Source: Hygrocybe punicea
Lineage: Eukaryota; Basidiomycota; Agaricomycetes; Agaricales; Hygrophoraceae
Assembly: GCA_963556145.1 (NCBI GenBank)
Contig: OY744464.1
Coordinates: forward strand, 1,736,001-1,800,000
Length of the DNA stretch: 64,000 nucleotides
Reading direction: 5' to 3'
Part shown: positions 39,830-51,107 of the stretch, one piece after another
Numbering within the stretch: position 1 is the stretch's first letter
How the letters are laid out: each line of letters starts with the position of its first letter
Translations under genes and position numbers: made by a program
The notes under the pieces: model-generated
Seen by the model: the letters and a program-made list of their open reading frames with translations, nothing else
Database searches by the model: none
Told to the model about the DNA's origin: nothing

Positions 39830-40311
39830 ACGGTCGTCAGGGACCATTTTTATAGTACATGAGTGGGTAGTCTACTTTTGGTCATGTCTATTTTGGCCGA
39901 TGAAAAACTACAAAGAAAAGTTGGAAAGGGGATGAGAAGAGGGGGGTTGCGATGCGACAAAGACAGGAAAATGGAGGGGAAAGCAAATATCCATGAAAAA
40001 GATGTAAAATGTCCTACATATCTCTGAAAGGACAAGGGGATGTGTATATAAAGCAAGTCTGAAGTTGGGAATCTAGTCTGATGAGATCCGTCTCCTATAA
40101 TTGGAACTCCAGGGCTTATGAGGCTGCCAGATTTGGTCTGAAAGCGGCCATGACAAAGTGGCATATGTCAGGTCACGTCGGGTCACGTCACATCACATCA
40201 CATCACGTTGGGTTATGTCGGGTTGGAATGTGAGTCATTTGGAGGCATTGGGTTCATCTGGATTCATGATATATTGACGATACAGACTCAGAGGGACGTC
40301 GACCCTCTACA

Positions 40312-41798
40312 ACAGGATCAGTACTGGACGGACAGAAGCTGAAGCTGTCCACAGTCGAAGCAAAACTAGCAGCACATGCCGCAGACACTCAAAAGGTGGG
40401 CGATGCTACAAATCAAATGGAAACACCCACGCCAAACATCGAATCGGCCCTTAAGGTATCAAAACCTAAAAAGAAAAAACTCTTCTGCAAGCTACATGGC
40501 TCCTGTGCACACACAACAAAGGACTGCCGAAAACTGAAGGGAATGGAAGGCAAGAAGAAGGGAAGGAGTAAGCACAAAAGGGAGCGCAGCAAAGCACACA
40601 AAGCAAAGGAGGACGGCACCAGTAGCGACTCAGATAGCGAATCAAGTGATGGGAACAAAGCTCACATAGCAGATGCAGGAAATGTAATCGTCAATCAACA
40701 GAGCTGGTCTCGCATTTACACTTATCTCACAACCAAACCACATCAAAAGAAAGGAAGTATCATCATTGACTGTGGGGCTACCACCAACATGGTATCACAC
40801 CTGGAATCGTTCAACATGCAAACATTCAGGAAATTAGATCCACCTCATCCAGTCTGCTTCAGCGACAACACAACAGCTGAAGCCACTGGCATCGGTGATG
40901 TATGGTTATCAAGCAAAGTGGGAGACAAAAGGTACAAAATATGCCTCCGAAACACCCTGCTGGTGCCTACATTCTGAATCATGCTGGTGTCCGTGAACCA
41001 ACTCGGCAAGGCTGGACATACATCCATATTCGGTGAAGAAGGAGGATGTGTAACACATGGATGCACCACCATCATGACCGCATCACAATGGAAAGGCCTA
41101 TATCACCTGCAAGAACACCCCATCGGAACCCTGTCGGGTGCCCTCCTGGCCATGGACGTCAACATCCTACATTGCCGAATGGGACACATTGGCATCCACA
41201 GGCTAAAGAAAATGGTAGCAAGAAATCAAATCAAAGACATCAACACACTCACCGGTGTCCCCGAATTCTGCGAACCCTGCATCATGGGTAAAATGATAAG
41301 GCTCCCATTCAAACAAAGTAAAACTAATGCTCGAGGCCCCCCTCGACATCATCCACTCCGACGTGGGAGGACCAGTCATGCCCACATCATGCGACGGCTA
41401 CTGCTATTGGGTGACGTTCGTCAACCTGTGGTCCAGACACACATGGATCCTGTTCACGAAGAAAAAGTCAGACATTGAAAAGCTATACAAAACGTGGAAA
41501 TCAGAGGTACAAACATTCTTCAAGACTGAAATAGGCACCATTCCTCTCGGTCAAGGCTGGACACGCTTCCTCATCATGGATGGCGGTGGCAAATACACTG
41601 GAAAGGAGTTTGAGGCCAAACTAAAGACTGAAGGGGTACTCCATCAAACAACAGCACCAGACACACCAGAATCCAACAGCATTGTGGAATGCATAAACCA
41701 GATGCTGGTCATGAAAACCATCACCATGCTAGCTGCATCCAGACTCCCCAAATCCTTCTGGACACACACCATAGCCATGGCCGCCTACCTCATCACGC
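40312..41798 (+). pseudogene. Ty1/copia gag end, protease and integrase
   Basis: It continues the copia frame. The Gag zinc knuckle is CKLHGSCAHTTKDC; the protease site is IIIDCGATTNMV (DCGA rather than DSGA). After an in-frame TGA at 40975-40977 come the pre-integrase domain (LHCRMGHIGIHRLKKMV, CEPCIMGK) and, after a frame change near 41,322, the integrase core with Asp in IIHSDVGGP, Asp in LIMDGGGKYTGKEF and Glu in NSIVECINQML. It stops at AAYLIT where gypsy E is inserted. Reverse transcriptase is not found in any piece. Confidence 0.82.
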
Positions 41799-42542
41799 TG
41801 ATATGCACTCACCCATGCTGACCACTGAATCAACGAATTGAACAGGTTCTAGCTATCCTTTGAAATGAGCCTGACATGTTGCAACTTCACAATGGCTCGT
41901 GACCACTCGTGCGACCTCTCGATTGTATCGCAAACATCTCCAACGAAGTCGCAGACCAAGATAGAAAACCTTCGAATCAGATCGAGTCCCAGACTCTTAC
42001 ATAATCATTCACCTTTCATACAGCAATCCCCCGTTTCATCTTAGATAGACTAACTTGTTTAGAACACTTATTCCCTTTCTCCCACCAGACTCCTTTGTTC
42101 TTCCTTTGTTACAAGACCATCTTCATCCTCCTTTCAGCACCATGTTTTCATGTGATTCATACATATTCCTTTCTTTCAACCCTTATTAGAGTAAGTTTCT
42201 TTTTTTCCACGACTTTTCACTTTGCTTCTGATTTCTGACTGTCGTCATATAAAATAGCTATGTAGATTACGCTTAAGAACCAGAGAAGCACATCGTTCCC
42301 CCCTTTCCCACTTCATTGTATCTCCCTCGAAAATCATTACAACATTACTTTCTTCGAGCTCGACCATCGCTGACTTAAGTTCAATACCTTGACCCTCTAT
42401 CGTTGTCGTGACTTTAATCGCTAAGTCACACTATTGATCGCAATCGTCGTGATACTCATAGAAGCTAATTACCTCACTTTCTCGCAATCACACCAGTTGT
42501 AGAGTGTTGTTTTTAGTGCACAGCACCTCGACTTGTGTATCA
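41799..42542 (+). repeat. 5' LTR of gypsy E
   Basis: It starts TGATATGCACTCACC and ends GACTTGTGTATCA. The short inverted ends TGATATGC and GTATCA are those of the LTR. Many differences from the 3' copy are transitions. Confidence 0.85.
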
Positions 42543-42545
42543 TTT

Positions 42546-42562
42546 TGGAGCCCACTGCAAGG
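42546..42562 (+). other. Primer-binding site of gypsy E
   Basis: TGGAGCCCACTGCAAGG, three bases after the LTR. It is the same site as in the ambisense element, with two CpG-type changes. Confidence 0.7.
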
Positions 42563-42680
42563 GGGTGATTTCTCATTCTGAAAAATAGCTTCTACACCTT
42601 CCCTCTTCTCTTCACCGTTAACATCTCTCTCATCCTCAGACTCTTCACCACCATCACTGGTCACCGCGATATCCCTACCA

Positions 42681-43545
42681 ATGCCTGCGACCCACCGATA
42701 TCGTCTCCAATCTAGGCCTTGTGATTCTTCACCTATAGCTAGCCAAACACCACCAAGTAGTCCATCGTTGCCCCCATCATCGACCGAAGATTCATCATCG
42801 ACAACATCTACCAATCGCCATACACTCGATCAAGAACTTCGAACAGCTCTCCGATGTGTCAATTCCTTAGATGACATCAATTCCGATTGCAGTCTCTCAT
42901 GTTTCTTTACTCGTCGCCTGTGAAATCATTCCGTCTCTACCTCATCGACAACCACCTCCGACTTATCCGAAACAGCATCTACGATGGCCGCACAACCTTG
43001 TACAACTCCTATAATGCTTGCTCATGGTCATGCAACTGCTCTGACATTTTCCCCCTCTCAGCCGAGAGAACTTCAGTGATACTTCAATGATCTCAAACAT
43101 TTATTCACCAGCTGTGCGATTGCCGATGATGAAAAAAAGAAGAAATTCGCGAGACATTACCTCAACATTGACTTGTCCGACCTATGGGGAGAACTTGTAG
43201 AAAGTGGTGTAGGTCACTCATACGATGACTTCATGAAGGGAGTCATAAAGCTCTACCCTGGTGCCGAAGATGAAAGAAAGTGGTCGATCGCTGATATGGA
43301 CAAACTTATCAGCAAACAGTTGTGGGCATCCACAACTTGACAGAGCTCGGCATGTATTTCTGAAATTTCTACAACATCATGTCTTTCCTTTGCAAGAAAT
43401 GTTTGATACTTTGTGTTGTGGCTGGCTATTCAACCGAGACAGAATTAATGATTTGTGATTGAAGGTTGCAGATTTGTTACATGTTGGCTACAACACATAT
43501 CTCGCACCACCAATAACCAGGCACTGATGTTCAACATCATATAGC
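42681..43545 (+). pseudogene. Gag of gypsy E, N-terminal piece
   Basis: ATG 42681 starts a Ser/Thr-rich N-terminus (MPATHRYRLQSRPCDSS). The gag core follows from about 43,040: FSPSQPREL, then LFTSCAIADDEKKKKFARHY, DLWGELVESG and LYPGAEDERKWSIADMDKLI. Several frame breaks and TGAs occur, one in the place of an expected Arg (PREL-Q-stop-YF). Similarity fades after about 43,545, where foreign sequence begins. Confidence 0.75.
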
Positions 43546-44053
43546 ATCTACTTAGTACTCCCAGAATTAAATTTGGATTGTTTAGATGTGTACTTGCAAA
43601 GTTGAGTGATTAAGGGTCCAATTTTGGCAGAGGAATACAACACATTGTGAATATCTCTGTATGTAGGATCAAATAAAATACACAAATTAATCTAGGAGTA
43701 GGGATTCTACACTTGTATCTCTGTAGAGTCTTACTTTATTGATACATGCATTATTGTGCATGCCAGAATATTCAAAATGTTCCAGCCATAGTTCCATATT
43801 TAGCAACTCGACCCCATTTAGGAATTTGGCAACTGCCGGCTGGCTTTCCTGCATGAGTTGAAGTTTTCAACAACGCGAAACGGGTGCAGAAGAGCACCCA
43901 AGGTTTTATTTTTATTTTTAAATCTTTGTTTTTTTTGCTAACTAAGGTGGGTTTGTGTGCAGTTACACCGTGCCAAATGCAGGCGAACCCGAACACTCAC
44001 CAACCTACCCAGCCGAGACAAGAATGCCACAGCCACCTCAGTAAACCCAACGG

Positions 44054-44660
44054 GTGTGGACAACAACGGTCCCGGTGAGGATAGCGGAAACGGCCCACAA
44101 CGCTGGGGAAAAAGATGTGCCAGATGGCAACGATGAGGACACAGATGGCCCGCCAATGAGGATGAAGATGGGACAACAGGATGATGGAGACAACGACGAC
44201 CAGCCAGGGGACGACGGCAAAGGGAACAACAAGGACAGAGACGGGGATGACGGGGACAGGGACAGGGACGGGGATGATGACGATGGGACGACGATGAGAA
44301 CGGGGGATGATGACGGGGATGGGGATGATGACGATGGGACAAAGACAAAGACAAAGATGAAGATGAGGATGGAGATGGGGACAGGGATGAGGACGATGGA
44401 GGTATGTACATGCTACCCCCCTTCTCTCTCTCCTCCTCCCTCTCCCTCTCCCTCTCCCTGCTGCCCGTCCCTCCTCTGCCTTCTCCCACTCCTTCTCCCA
44501 CTCCCACTCCCACTCCCACTCCCTTCTCCCTTCTCCCTTCTCCCTTCTCTCACCCCCCCTCCCTTCTCTCACCCCCCCTTCTCTCCTCCCACCCCCTTGT
44601 CCCACCCCCACCCTCTTCCTCCTCCCACCACCTCCCACCTCTCACCACCAGACCACCACC
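44054..44660. repeat. Low-complexity GAT/GGGGAC and CCCTCT block
   Basis: The left half repeats GATGACGGGGAC-like units on the plus strand; the right half is made of CTCCC and CCACTCCC runs. The open frames here (Asp-rich, Pro/Ser-rich) follow from composition and are not claimed as genes. Confidence 0.7.
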
Positions 44661-44989
44661 ACCAGCCATATTTAATTATTTAATTATGTATTTAGATAAA
44701 ATAATCATTTAATGTATATTTTCACTTAAGTAATATTGAGGTATTGCTATTCATATGAGGTATGTATTTATTTGCAATTGAGTAATATTAAATAAAAAAA
44801 GCACCATATTCCAAGTGGGGTAATTTCTGATTTTGGCATATAAGTAGTTCCTGGAATGGCTGATGGTAAAAGTGAGATATTGTGCATTTCCAAAATAATA
44901 ATTTTGTAATTTTGCTATTCTCTGTGCTTTTAATAAGTCCATTTCACTATATTACAAGAAAATTGTCAACTGCCCACTGGCAACTGCCA

Positions 44990-45600
44990 GAAGAAAGTGA
45001 ACTGCACCCCCTAGCAATTGCATGATGCCCCTGGCAACTGCCAGAAGAAACTGACCATTCAGTAGCTACTGCTCTGAGTTAAACTGGGGGTCCAGCAACT
45101 GCTACACCTGGTTAAACTGGAGGTACAGTGGCTGCTGCTTCAAGTTAAACTGGAGGTGCTGCAGGTGCTGCACCTGGTTAAACTGAGGGTACAGCAACTG
45201 CTGCAGATGGTTAAACTGACCATCCAGTAGCTACTGCTCCAAGTTAAACAGGGGGTCCGGCAACTGCTGCACCTGGTTAAACTGGAGGTACAGCTGTTGC
45301 TGCTCCGAGTTAAACTGGAGGTGCAGCAAGTGCTGCACCTGGTTAAACTGATCATCCAGCAGCTACTGCTATGAGTTAAACTGGATGTCCAGCAAGTGCT
45401 GTATCTGGTTAAACTGAGCAATCAGTAGCAACTGCTCCAAGTTAAACTAGACATCCAGCAAATGCTGCACCTGGTTAAACTGAGCACACAGTAGCTGCTG
45501 TTCTCAGTTAACTTCATGGTCCAGCTGCTTTCAGTTTAACTGCCAATGCAGTAAATAGTGCACACAGTTTAACTAAGCTCACAGTAACAACTGGGCTGGG
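44990..45600. repeat. Minisatellite, about 33-bp unit with GTTAAACTG and CAGCA...TGCTG core
   Basis: About a dozen imperfect units such as GTTAAACTGGAGGTACAG followed by CTGTTGCTGCTCCGA. Most units hold an imperfect palindrome of the form CAGCAAnTGCTG. The unit architecture is shared with the array at 55,010-55,600. Confidence 0.75.
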
Positions 45601-45800
45601 TTTAACTGAGCTTTACAGTGAACTGAAGGCCTTAGCACTGCTGTCTAAAGTTTAACTGAACCTACCAGTAATTGCTAGGCCAAGTTTAACTGTATCACAG
45701 CAGGCACTGTCTGGGAGTTTAACTTACTAAGCCCCAGCTACTAGTGCAGATAGTACACCTAACTTTTGTACCTTAACTGGGGTTGAGTTTAACTAAAACC

Positions 45801-46340
45801 CCCTGGACTATTGGTTCACCCATGTTATATACTGTTGTGACTGCATCGCCAACTATCAAGATTACCAGTGTGCAGCTGACAGTAAAAACTGAGGACTTCG
45901 CACAGATCATGGATAGGTTCGTGACGACCTTCATCAAAGCACTAGCACACCCCAATCGCAATCAACAGCACACCGTCAGCACAACTCCAGCTTGTGCTCA
46001 AGATGGACCTTGAACCAATAGTGCCGACAAGAGCTGCAACTTTTGCAGCAAGTTAGGCCATTTCCTAAACATCTGCTGACATGTTGAAGAATACATCGCA
46101 GATGGAAGGATCAGGTGAAACCATGAAGGACGACTTGTTCTTGGCACAGGAGCCTTCATACCCCAAGGAGCCACTGGAATGAACCTTCTCAATCGCATCG
46201 ACGAATGGCACTGTCGCAATCCCACAGTTGACCAGCAATGCGATGACTACCGGCCAGCTTATGTACAAAATAAATGCCCCTCCTCCGGCCGCGACATTCC
46301 ATTTGACATCCAAAGACCAAATCGCCATCCTCGAGTGAGA
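45801..46340 (+). pseudogene. Gag of gypsy E, C-terminal piece with zinc knuckle
   Basis: It contains VKTEDFAQIMDRFVTTFIKA, then the knuckle CNFCSKLGHFLNICWH, and GAFIPQGATGMNLLNRIDEW, in the order expected for the C-terminal half of Ty3-type Gag in basidiomycetes. Stops separate the parts. Confidence 0.72.
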
Positions 46341-47808
46341 GCTTTTCGCATTAAGGAATAAAGAAGTCTTCGATGGTGTCCATATTCTGAAATGCAGGAG
46401 ACCCGTCCCAACCCACGAAGAGCGCCTGCCAGTTGCACCCCTGACTGAATGATGGTCTCCTGTTGCAGAACCTGAACCACGGGCTCCCGCACCAGCAAAA
46501 GAAACCGATCCTCCTGTTCATCCGTTCGCCAAAGCCTGCGAACCTGTGTATCTCCCTCCACATGAGAGAAACTTCATGGCCCTGCCGACGAGGGTGTCGA
46601 AATACAAGGAGGCCACATATTGCACAAAGGCCTCGGTTCAGGATTTGAAGATCGCAGACGAAGTTTACAATCGATGGATGAAGACGCCTTGCATATTGCT
46701 CACGAAGGAACTTTTAGCACTTTCTGCAGAAGTCAGGCAAAAGACGTGTGAAGATATTATGCCCAAACAAATGACAACTTCGAATGCTTGCAATACGAAT
46801 GTCGCAGCCATAAACGAAGATGACCCGTTACTGTTCTGCAATGATTTTCTTTTCGACGACCTCAATCCTCAATCCAAACCTATCATCATAAGTGACCTGT
46901 ACGAAACATACCTCAACAGTCTTCAACCAGGAGATATGGATGAGTTTTGCATAGTCATGAAAGAGTCGCATGCACTTCGCTCCATCTACATGACCGTCAA
47001 CAACCAGGAAAAAGTCAAGAGCATCGTCAACCTGGGATTGCAGATCATCACAATGTCGGAAACCATCTGCAATGATCTTGATCTAGCATATGACCCTATG
47101 ATAAGGTTCAATATGCAGTCTGCGAATCGCGAAATCGACCAGTCGTTAGGACTCTCGAGAAATGTACTGTGTCACGTCAGGAACATAATGCTGTATCTCC
47201 AGATGCATGTCATCTGGTCCCCTGCCTATGACATTCTGCTCGGACGGCCCTTCGACATCTTAACTGAGAGAGTCATCAAGAACTACATGAATGAGGACCA
47301 AACAATCACGATATGTGACCCGAACTCTTGACAGCATGCAATGATTCCCACTGTTGCAAGAGGTCCGCCACATCATCAAGCCCCGCTTACGAGGTAGAAC
47401 CAAAAGGATTTTCGCAATTCGAGGAACTGATCACAGATCAGGGAGAAGCTGTGTGCATTGTTTCTTATGACCCCAGTACTGCTTCAGTTTCTATAGATGC
47501 ATGTACCTGTGTACCACCCCCCCATGCCGACTCGAGTTCTCCTTCATCTAGATTAGCCTGTGTTTATATCTCAGCCTGCGACTTTCCTGTAGTCGCATCT
47601 CAATATCATTCCAAAGCAGTTTCCCACAATATGAACCAGCCCAATACTGCTTCGCAGAAGAAGTTTTCCATCACCGACTTCGCGTCAATATTTCTATCCA
47701 CGAAAAAGAAATACAAGCCCATCACAAAAAAAATTAGACCAATGTTAGCGGAACTTCTGAATAAGTTTCGAATACATTGACGAATAGAAGGTGACCCACT
47801 AGTGATGT
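46341..47808 (+). pseudogene. Protease and start of pol of gypsy E
   Basis: The longest open part is 46546-47331. The aspartic protease core reads IVNLGLQIITMSE where a catalytic Asp (DPGSQ-like) is expected, so GAC has become AAC. LGLSRNVLCHV and YDILLGRPFDIL follow. Downstream the linker to reverse transcriptase can be followed to IRPMLAELLNKF, then element CD starts at 47809. Reverse transcriptase itself is missing. Confidence 0.75.
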
Positions 47809-47959
47809 TGGACTAGTGGATTGTGGCCACTAGTCCAGTGATCATGTGACCTTCCCACGGTTCGAGCCAGTAGATAGCCCTGTTTAGTAGTCAGTAGAGA
47901 TTCAGCTTAGTTTTAGCCTCAGAGCCAAGCAACCAGCTTGAGGACTCCTTCGGTGTCCA
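47809..47959 (+). repeat. 5' LTR of element CD
   Basis: It begins with a perfect 11-bp hairpin: TGGACTAGTGG, a 7-base loop, CCACTAGTCCA. It ends GTGTCCA. Confidence 0.88.
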
Positions 47960-47962
47960 TCG

Positions 47963-47980
47963 TGGTGATGAGAGTGCGAC
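47963..47980 (+). other. Primer-binding site of element CD
   Basis: TGGTGATGAGAGTGCGAC, three bases after the LTR; shared with gypsy G and element O. Confidence 0.7.
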
Positions 47981-48284
47981 TTGACCTTTAACATGCCTAC
48001 TTCTGCTTTTTGCTGCATCCCAAGTTTCTTATTGTCCTCAGCAATTTTGCATCCTTGTCTCAGTGTCTCTGTGTCTCAGTGTCCCAGCATCAGCATCCCA
48101 GCGTCCAAGTGTCTCAGCATCTCAGCGTCCCATGTCCCAGCATTCCAGCATTTTCGTGTCCCTGCGTCTTCGTGTTTTCATCTCATTTCCCACCATCTAA
48201 TCACTCAACATGCCAGGCCCTAGTAACAGAGCAAAGGCCCCCAAATGAGCAAAGAAAGCCCCATGCACTGAACCTACCCTCGAA

Positions 48285-49990
48285 ATGCCAGCGTCAATCA
48301 CAACAAAATATACAAACAATTACAAAACCAAGATATGCGTAGCCGCCACCAGCCAATTCAACGCAACGTTTGACAAAGCGGCCACCCTCAAAGAATTCTT
48401 TGACACAGCATACGCACTCGGACAATTAGCAACAGAAGAACAAGCGTCTATGAGAGCAATAAAAGCCAGTGAAGACCGGCAAAAGGCTTACGATGATGGG
48501 CGATTAACAGGCTACGAAATGGGCTACAAAGATGGTGAGAGTTTCGGTTACCACGACGGCTACACTGAAGGATATGAAGATGGCCATTTGGCTGTCTCAG
48601 ATCAGCCCATCTACGCATCCACCTCAACCCAAACAACACTGTCTACCCACATATCCACGTCAGTGCAGATGGACATGACGCCAGCAAGGGCATCTACAGC
48701 AGCCCAAACAGAACTGCATACCCACACACGCGCGTCAACACAAACACCAGCGACCAATTCTACTGTAACCCAGACAAAACCACGCACCAGCACCCCTGTA
48801 TCCACGCAAACCACACCGCAAGACTACACATCAACGGCCATACAAGCATCGCCGGCCCCCACCTACCCATTACCAATGAAAATGACACGCCACGCATTAA
48901 AGTCAGCCCAAACAAGTGCACACGCCCTCGCATTCGTGTCAGTACAAATGGACGAGCTGCAAACGCATTCATCAGCACCCAGCGCACATAAGAACGCTCA
49001 CACGGCCCCATGCGCATGTGGAAACGTGTCTCAACAAGCCCCAGCAAACCCACCCTCACCAAAAACAACCCACGCTGTGACGGCGAGTTCTGTTGTAGAC
49101 CCGAATGGGAATCTACGAAAGTGGTGATCAGCTAAGAAGTGATCAGAGGAGTTTAGTGTCTATAGTCTAGTCAATCCAACCCGAATCCAGGGTTCCGGAT
49201 CAGAGGGGAAGTGAAGGGAGTGGAGTATGAAGACTAATATGGAGACGATACGAAGCAAGGACTAAGAAATAGAACTGAAGGGGAGTGATAACCTGTATTT
49301 TCTCTATGGTTGTAGTATAAGAGTACATCTTTTATACTACTGGGAGAGATCCTGTGCTGTAGTAACTATGTACTACAACCGATGGCTGTAACTGATAGGA
49401 GAGGAGTGGAGTGGAGGAATGCTATGTACTAGGAGACAGGAAACGTAGATACATGATATATGACCATAAACGTACTGATTCCGGGTCGTTAGAGACATTG
49501 CAGTGCATGTAGGAACGAATCCGGAGGCGGAATCCGGAGCGGAATCTATGGAAACGACCGGAATTGGGCGGAATCGACGATACATGAATGGGAATGGACG
49601 GGGACGATGTGGGATATGAAGAGGATTCGGGTCCAGACGGCCCGGAGCCTCTACAATGCTACAACAGAACGTGCCACGTCATCAGACCCACCATGTATCG
49701 TAATACCAGCCCACCCACACGCATCGAGAACCCCGCGCGTCCCATCGCGCCCCCTGCTGCCCAGCGTTAACCGCGAGACGCGCCATGCCCCAACACCTGC
49801 CCAAACGGCCCCACCTCTCAAGGAACCACCATCCCCGCCAAGAAACACGTCTGTACGTGTCGCAACACACAATCCCACCACGCTGGCACCAATGCCCAAC
49901 CAGTCCACACGCAAGCCCAAAGCCACGACGTCGAAACGCGAGCTGACATGTACGCAAACAAGAGGAATGGGAGGAAGGAAGACAAAATGA
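48285..49990 (+). pseudogene. Element CD protein with GY-x-x-G repeats, split by a solo LTR
   Basis: The frame runs from 48285 to the insertion at 49075 and rejoins from 49660 to TGA at about 49990 in the same frame once the LTR and one target copy are set aside, about 375 codons. The N-terminal third is helical (ATLKEFFDTAYALGQL) and is followed by a repeat of GYEMGYKDG, GYHDGYTEG and GYEDG, a Gly-every-four pattern seen in Yae1-like proteins. A long Thr/Gln-rich middle (repeats of STQT) and a Pro/Arg/Lys-rich tail follow. No known Gag domain is recognised. The first ATG is at 48284-48286; the function is unknown. Confidence 0.55.
49076..49655. repeat. Solo LTR of the ambisense element family
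   Basis: 580 bp, matching 26045-26624 and 30386-30964 almost base for base. Flanks ACGC (49072-49075) and ATGC (49656-49659) are a 4-bp duplication with one CpG change. It interrupts the element CD reading frame. Confidence 0.9.
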
Positions 49991-50657
49991 AAAGAGGGGA
50001 TGCGAGGATGACGAGCAGAGCAGAGATGGGCGAGAGAACCCCAGATACAAACCATGTTAAAGACCGAGATGAGACAGGCCCACGGGAGGCTGTGAACGGC
50101 CATGTTCGTATATGCAGCCTGACCTCAACGATGATGCCAGCACAACCTACGTGATTCGACTGGGCTGAGGACGCCACGACAATCCCGCTTCACCCCATTT
50201 TCACAACCAGATACCCACCCCGTGACCTTTCAGCCCTCCGCTCAAACAACCAACGACCCTTCGCTACCCTACAACACCGAACTCGACGACTGCTATGGCG
50301 TACACGACCCCATCCCCGACACCCGTACCCTGGATTTTACGAGTCAACATTCACCCGAGGTCTGTCAAATACAAGGCCATTCCACGCACTATACCCAACA
50401 CCCCCGAAACCTACCTACCTCGATTGGGATTGTGACCCGCGACTCTCGGACTTGAGTAGGGCTCTCCAGGCCCTAGGTTGGAAGAGACCAAGGTAGATTC
50501 TAGTTGTCTTGGATTCATTTGGTTATCTCTTGTCACTGCTTTTACCCCATCCCCATCTTTGTCCCTTCTCTTCTCTTTTCTTCTTTCCTTTCTTTTCCTT
50601 CTCTCTCTTTTCTCTTTTGCTGGCAGTGGGGATGCTGCCATTTTGGAGGGAGGTGCA

Positions 50658-50808
50658 TGGACTAGTGGATTGTGGCCACTAGTCCAGTGATCACGTGACC
50701 TTCCCACGGTTCGAGCCAGTAGATAGCCCTGTTTAGTAGTCAGTAGAGATTCAGCTTAGTTTTAGCCTCAGAGCCAAGCAACCAGCTCGAGGACTCCTTC
50801 CGTGTCCA
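50658..50808 (+). repeat. 3' LTR of element CD
   Basis: Same hairpin start as the 5' copy; it keeps CACGTG and CTCGAG, where the 5' copy has CATGTG and CTTGAG. Confidence 0.88.
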
Positions 50809-50812
50809 ACAT

Positions 50813-51107
50813 TGCCACAGCTTAGCCCAAATCCCCCAGCCCTCAAGCTCAGGCATCTCCATGGACAATTCCCTCGGCATCGAATCAACGAGGCCCGTGA
50901 TCTTGTCCTTGAAAGCAGTGCAGACCTTGATGGTCAAAGACATTTTGTGATGGAATGTTGGTGCGATGAAGTGACAGCAATGGTGATAAAAGAAGCAGAA
51001 GAAGATTCTAGAGAAGTTCTCATGATTCGCGCGTTATTTAGAAGGTCACGTGATCAGATCAGATGTGGATTGACTGAGGACAGTCAAAATTTCAGTATTG
51101 GGCAAGA
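50813..51107 (+). pseudogene. Residual pol sequence of gypsy E next to the 3' LTR
   Basis: It begins LPQLSPNPPALK, which continues the linker broken at 47808. After about 80 bp the similarity to pol is lost and a run of unrelated coding-like sequence leads to the 3' LTR. This shows an internal deletion of reverse transcriptase, RNase H and integrase. Confidence 0.55.

Larger units (their letters stand above)
31139..40311 (-). repeat. Solo LTR split by nested elements
   Basis: Its two parts (31139-31529 and 39834-40311, about 869 bp together) are the complement of the LTR at 23516-24373. Flanks ACAG (31135-31138) and ACAG (40312-40315) are an exact 4-bp duplication, and the copia gag frame rejoins across it (KMAIT then GSVLDG). 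Element O (31530-39829) lies inside. Confidence 0.82.
43546..45800. other. Insertion of unresolved origin inside gypsy E gag
   Basis: This holds AT-rich DNA, a low-complexity block (44054-44660) and a minisatellite (44990-45600). No transposase was recognised. Gag resumes at about 45,860, so the whole block was inserted, but clean terminal repeats were not found. Confidence 0.45.
47809..50808 (+). mobile_element. Non-autonomous LTR element CD (3.0 kb) with its own unusual ORF
   Basis: LTRs 47809-47959 and 50658-50808 are 151 bp each and differ at three positions, two of them CpG changes. It has a primer-binding site at 47963, a purine tract TTTTGGAGGGAGGTGCA before the 3' LTR, and flanks ATGT (47805-47808) and ACAT (50809-50812), both one CpG step from ACGT. 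It carries no gag or pol motifs. A solo LTR of the ambisense family sits inside it. Confidence 0.88.

Noticed and set aside
44054..44683. Asp-rich and Pro/Ser-rich reading frames of about 200 codons
   Set aside because: They result from GAT/GGGGAC and CCCTCT low complexity; both strands are open at once.
44947..44966. A CACTA-like terminus CACTATATTACAAG
   Set aside because: It resembles plant CACTA ends, but no matching inverted end or target duplication was found.
49651..50177. Minus-strand Cys/Ser-rich frames in element CD
   Set aside because: They are antisense of the element CD reading frame and have no recognisable motif.
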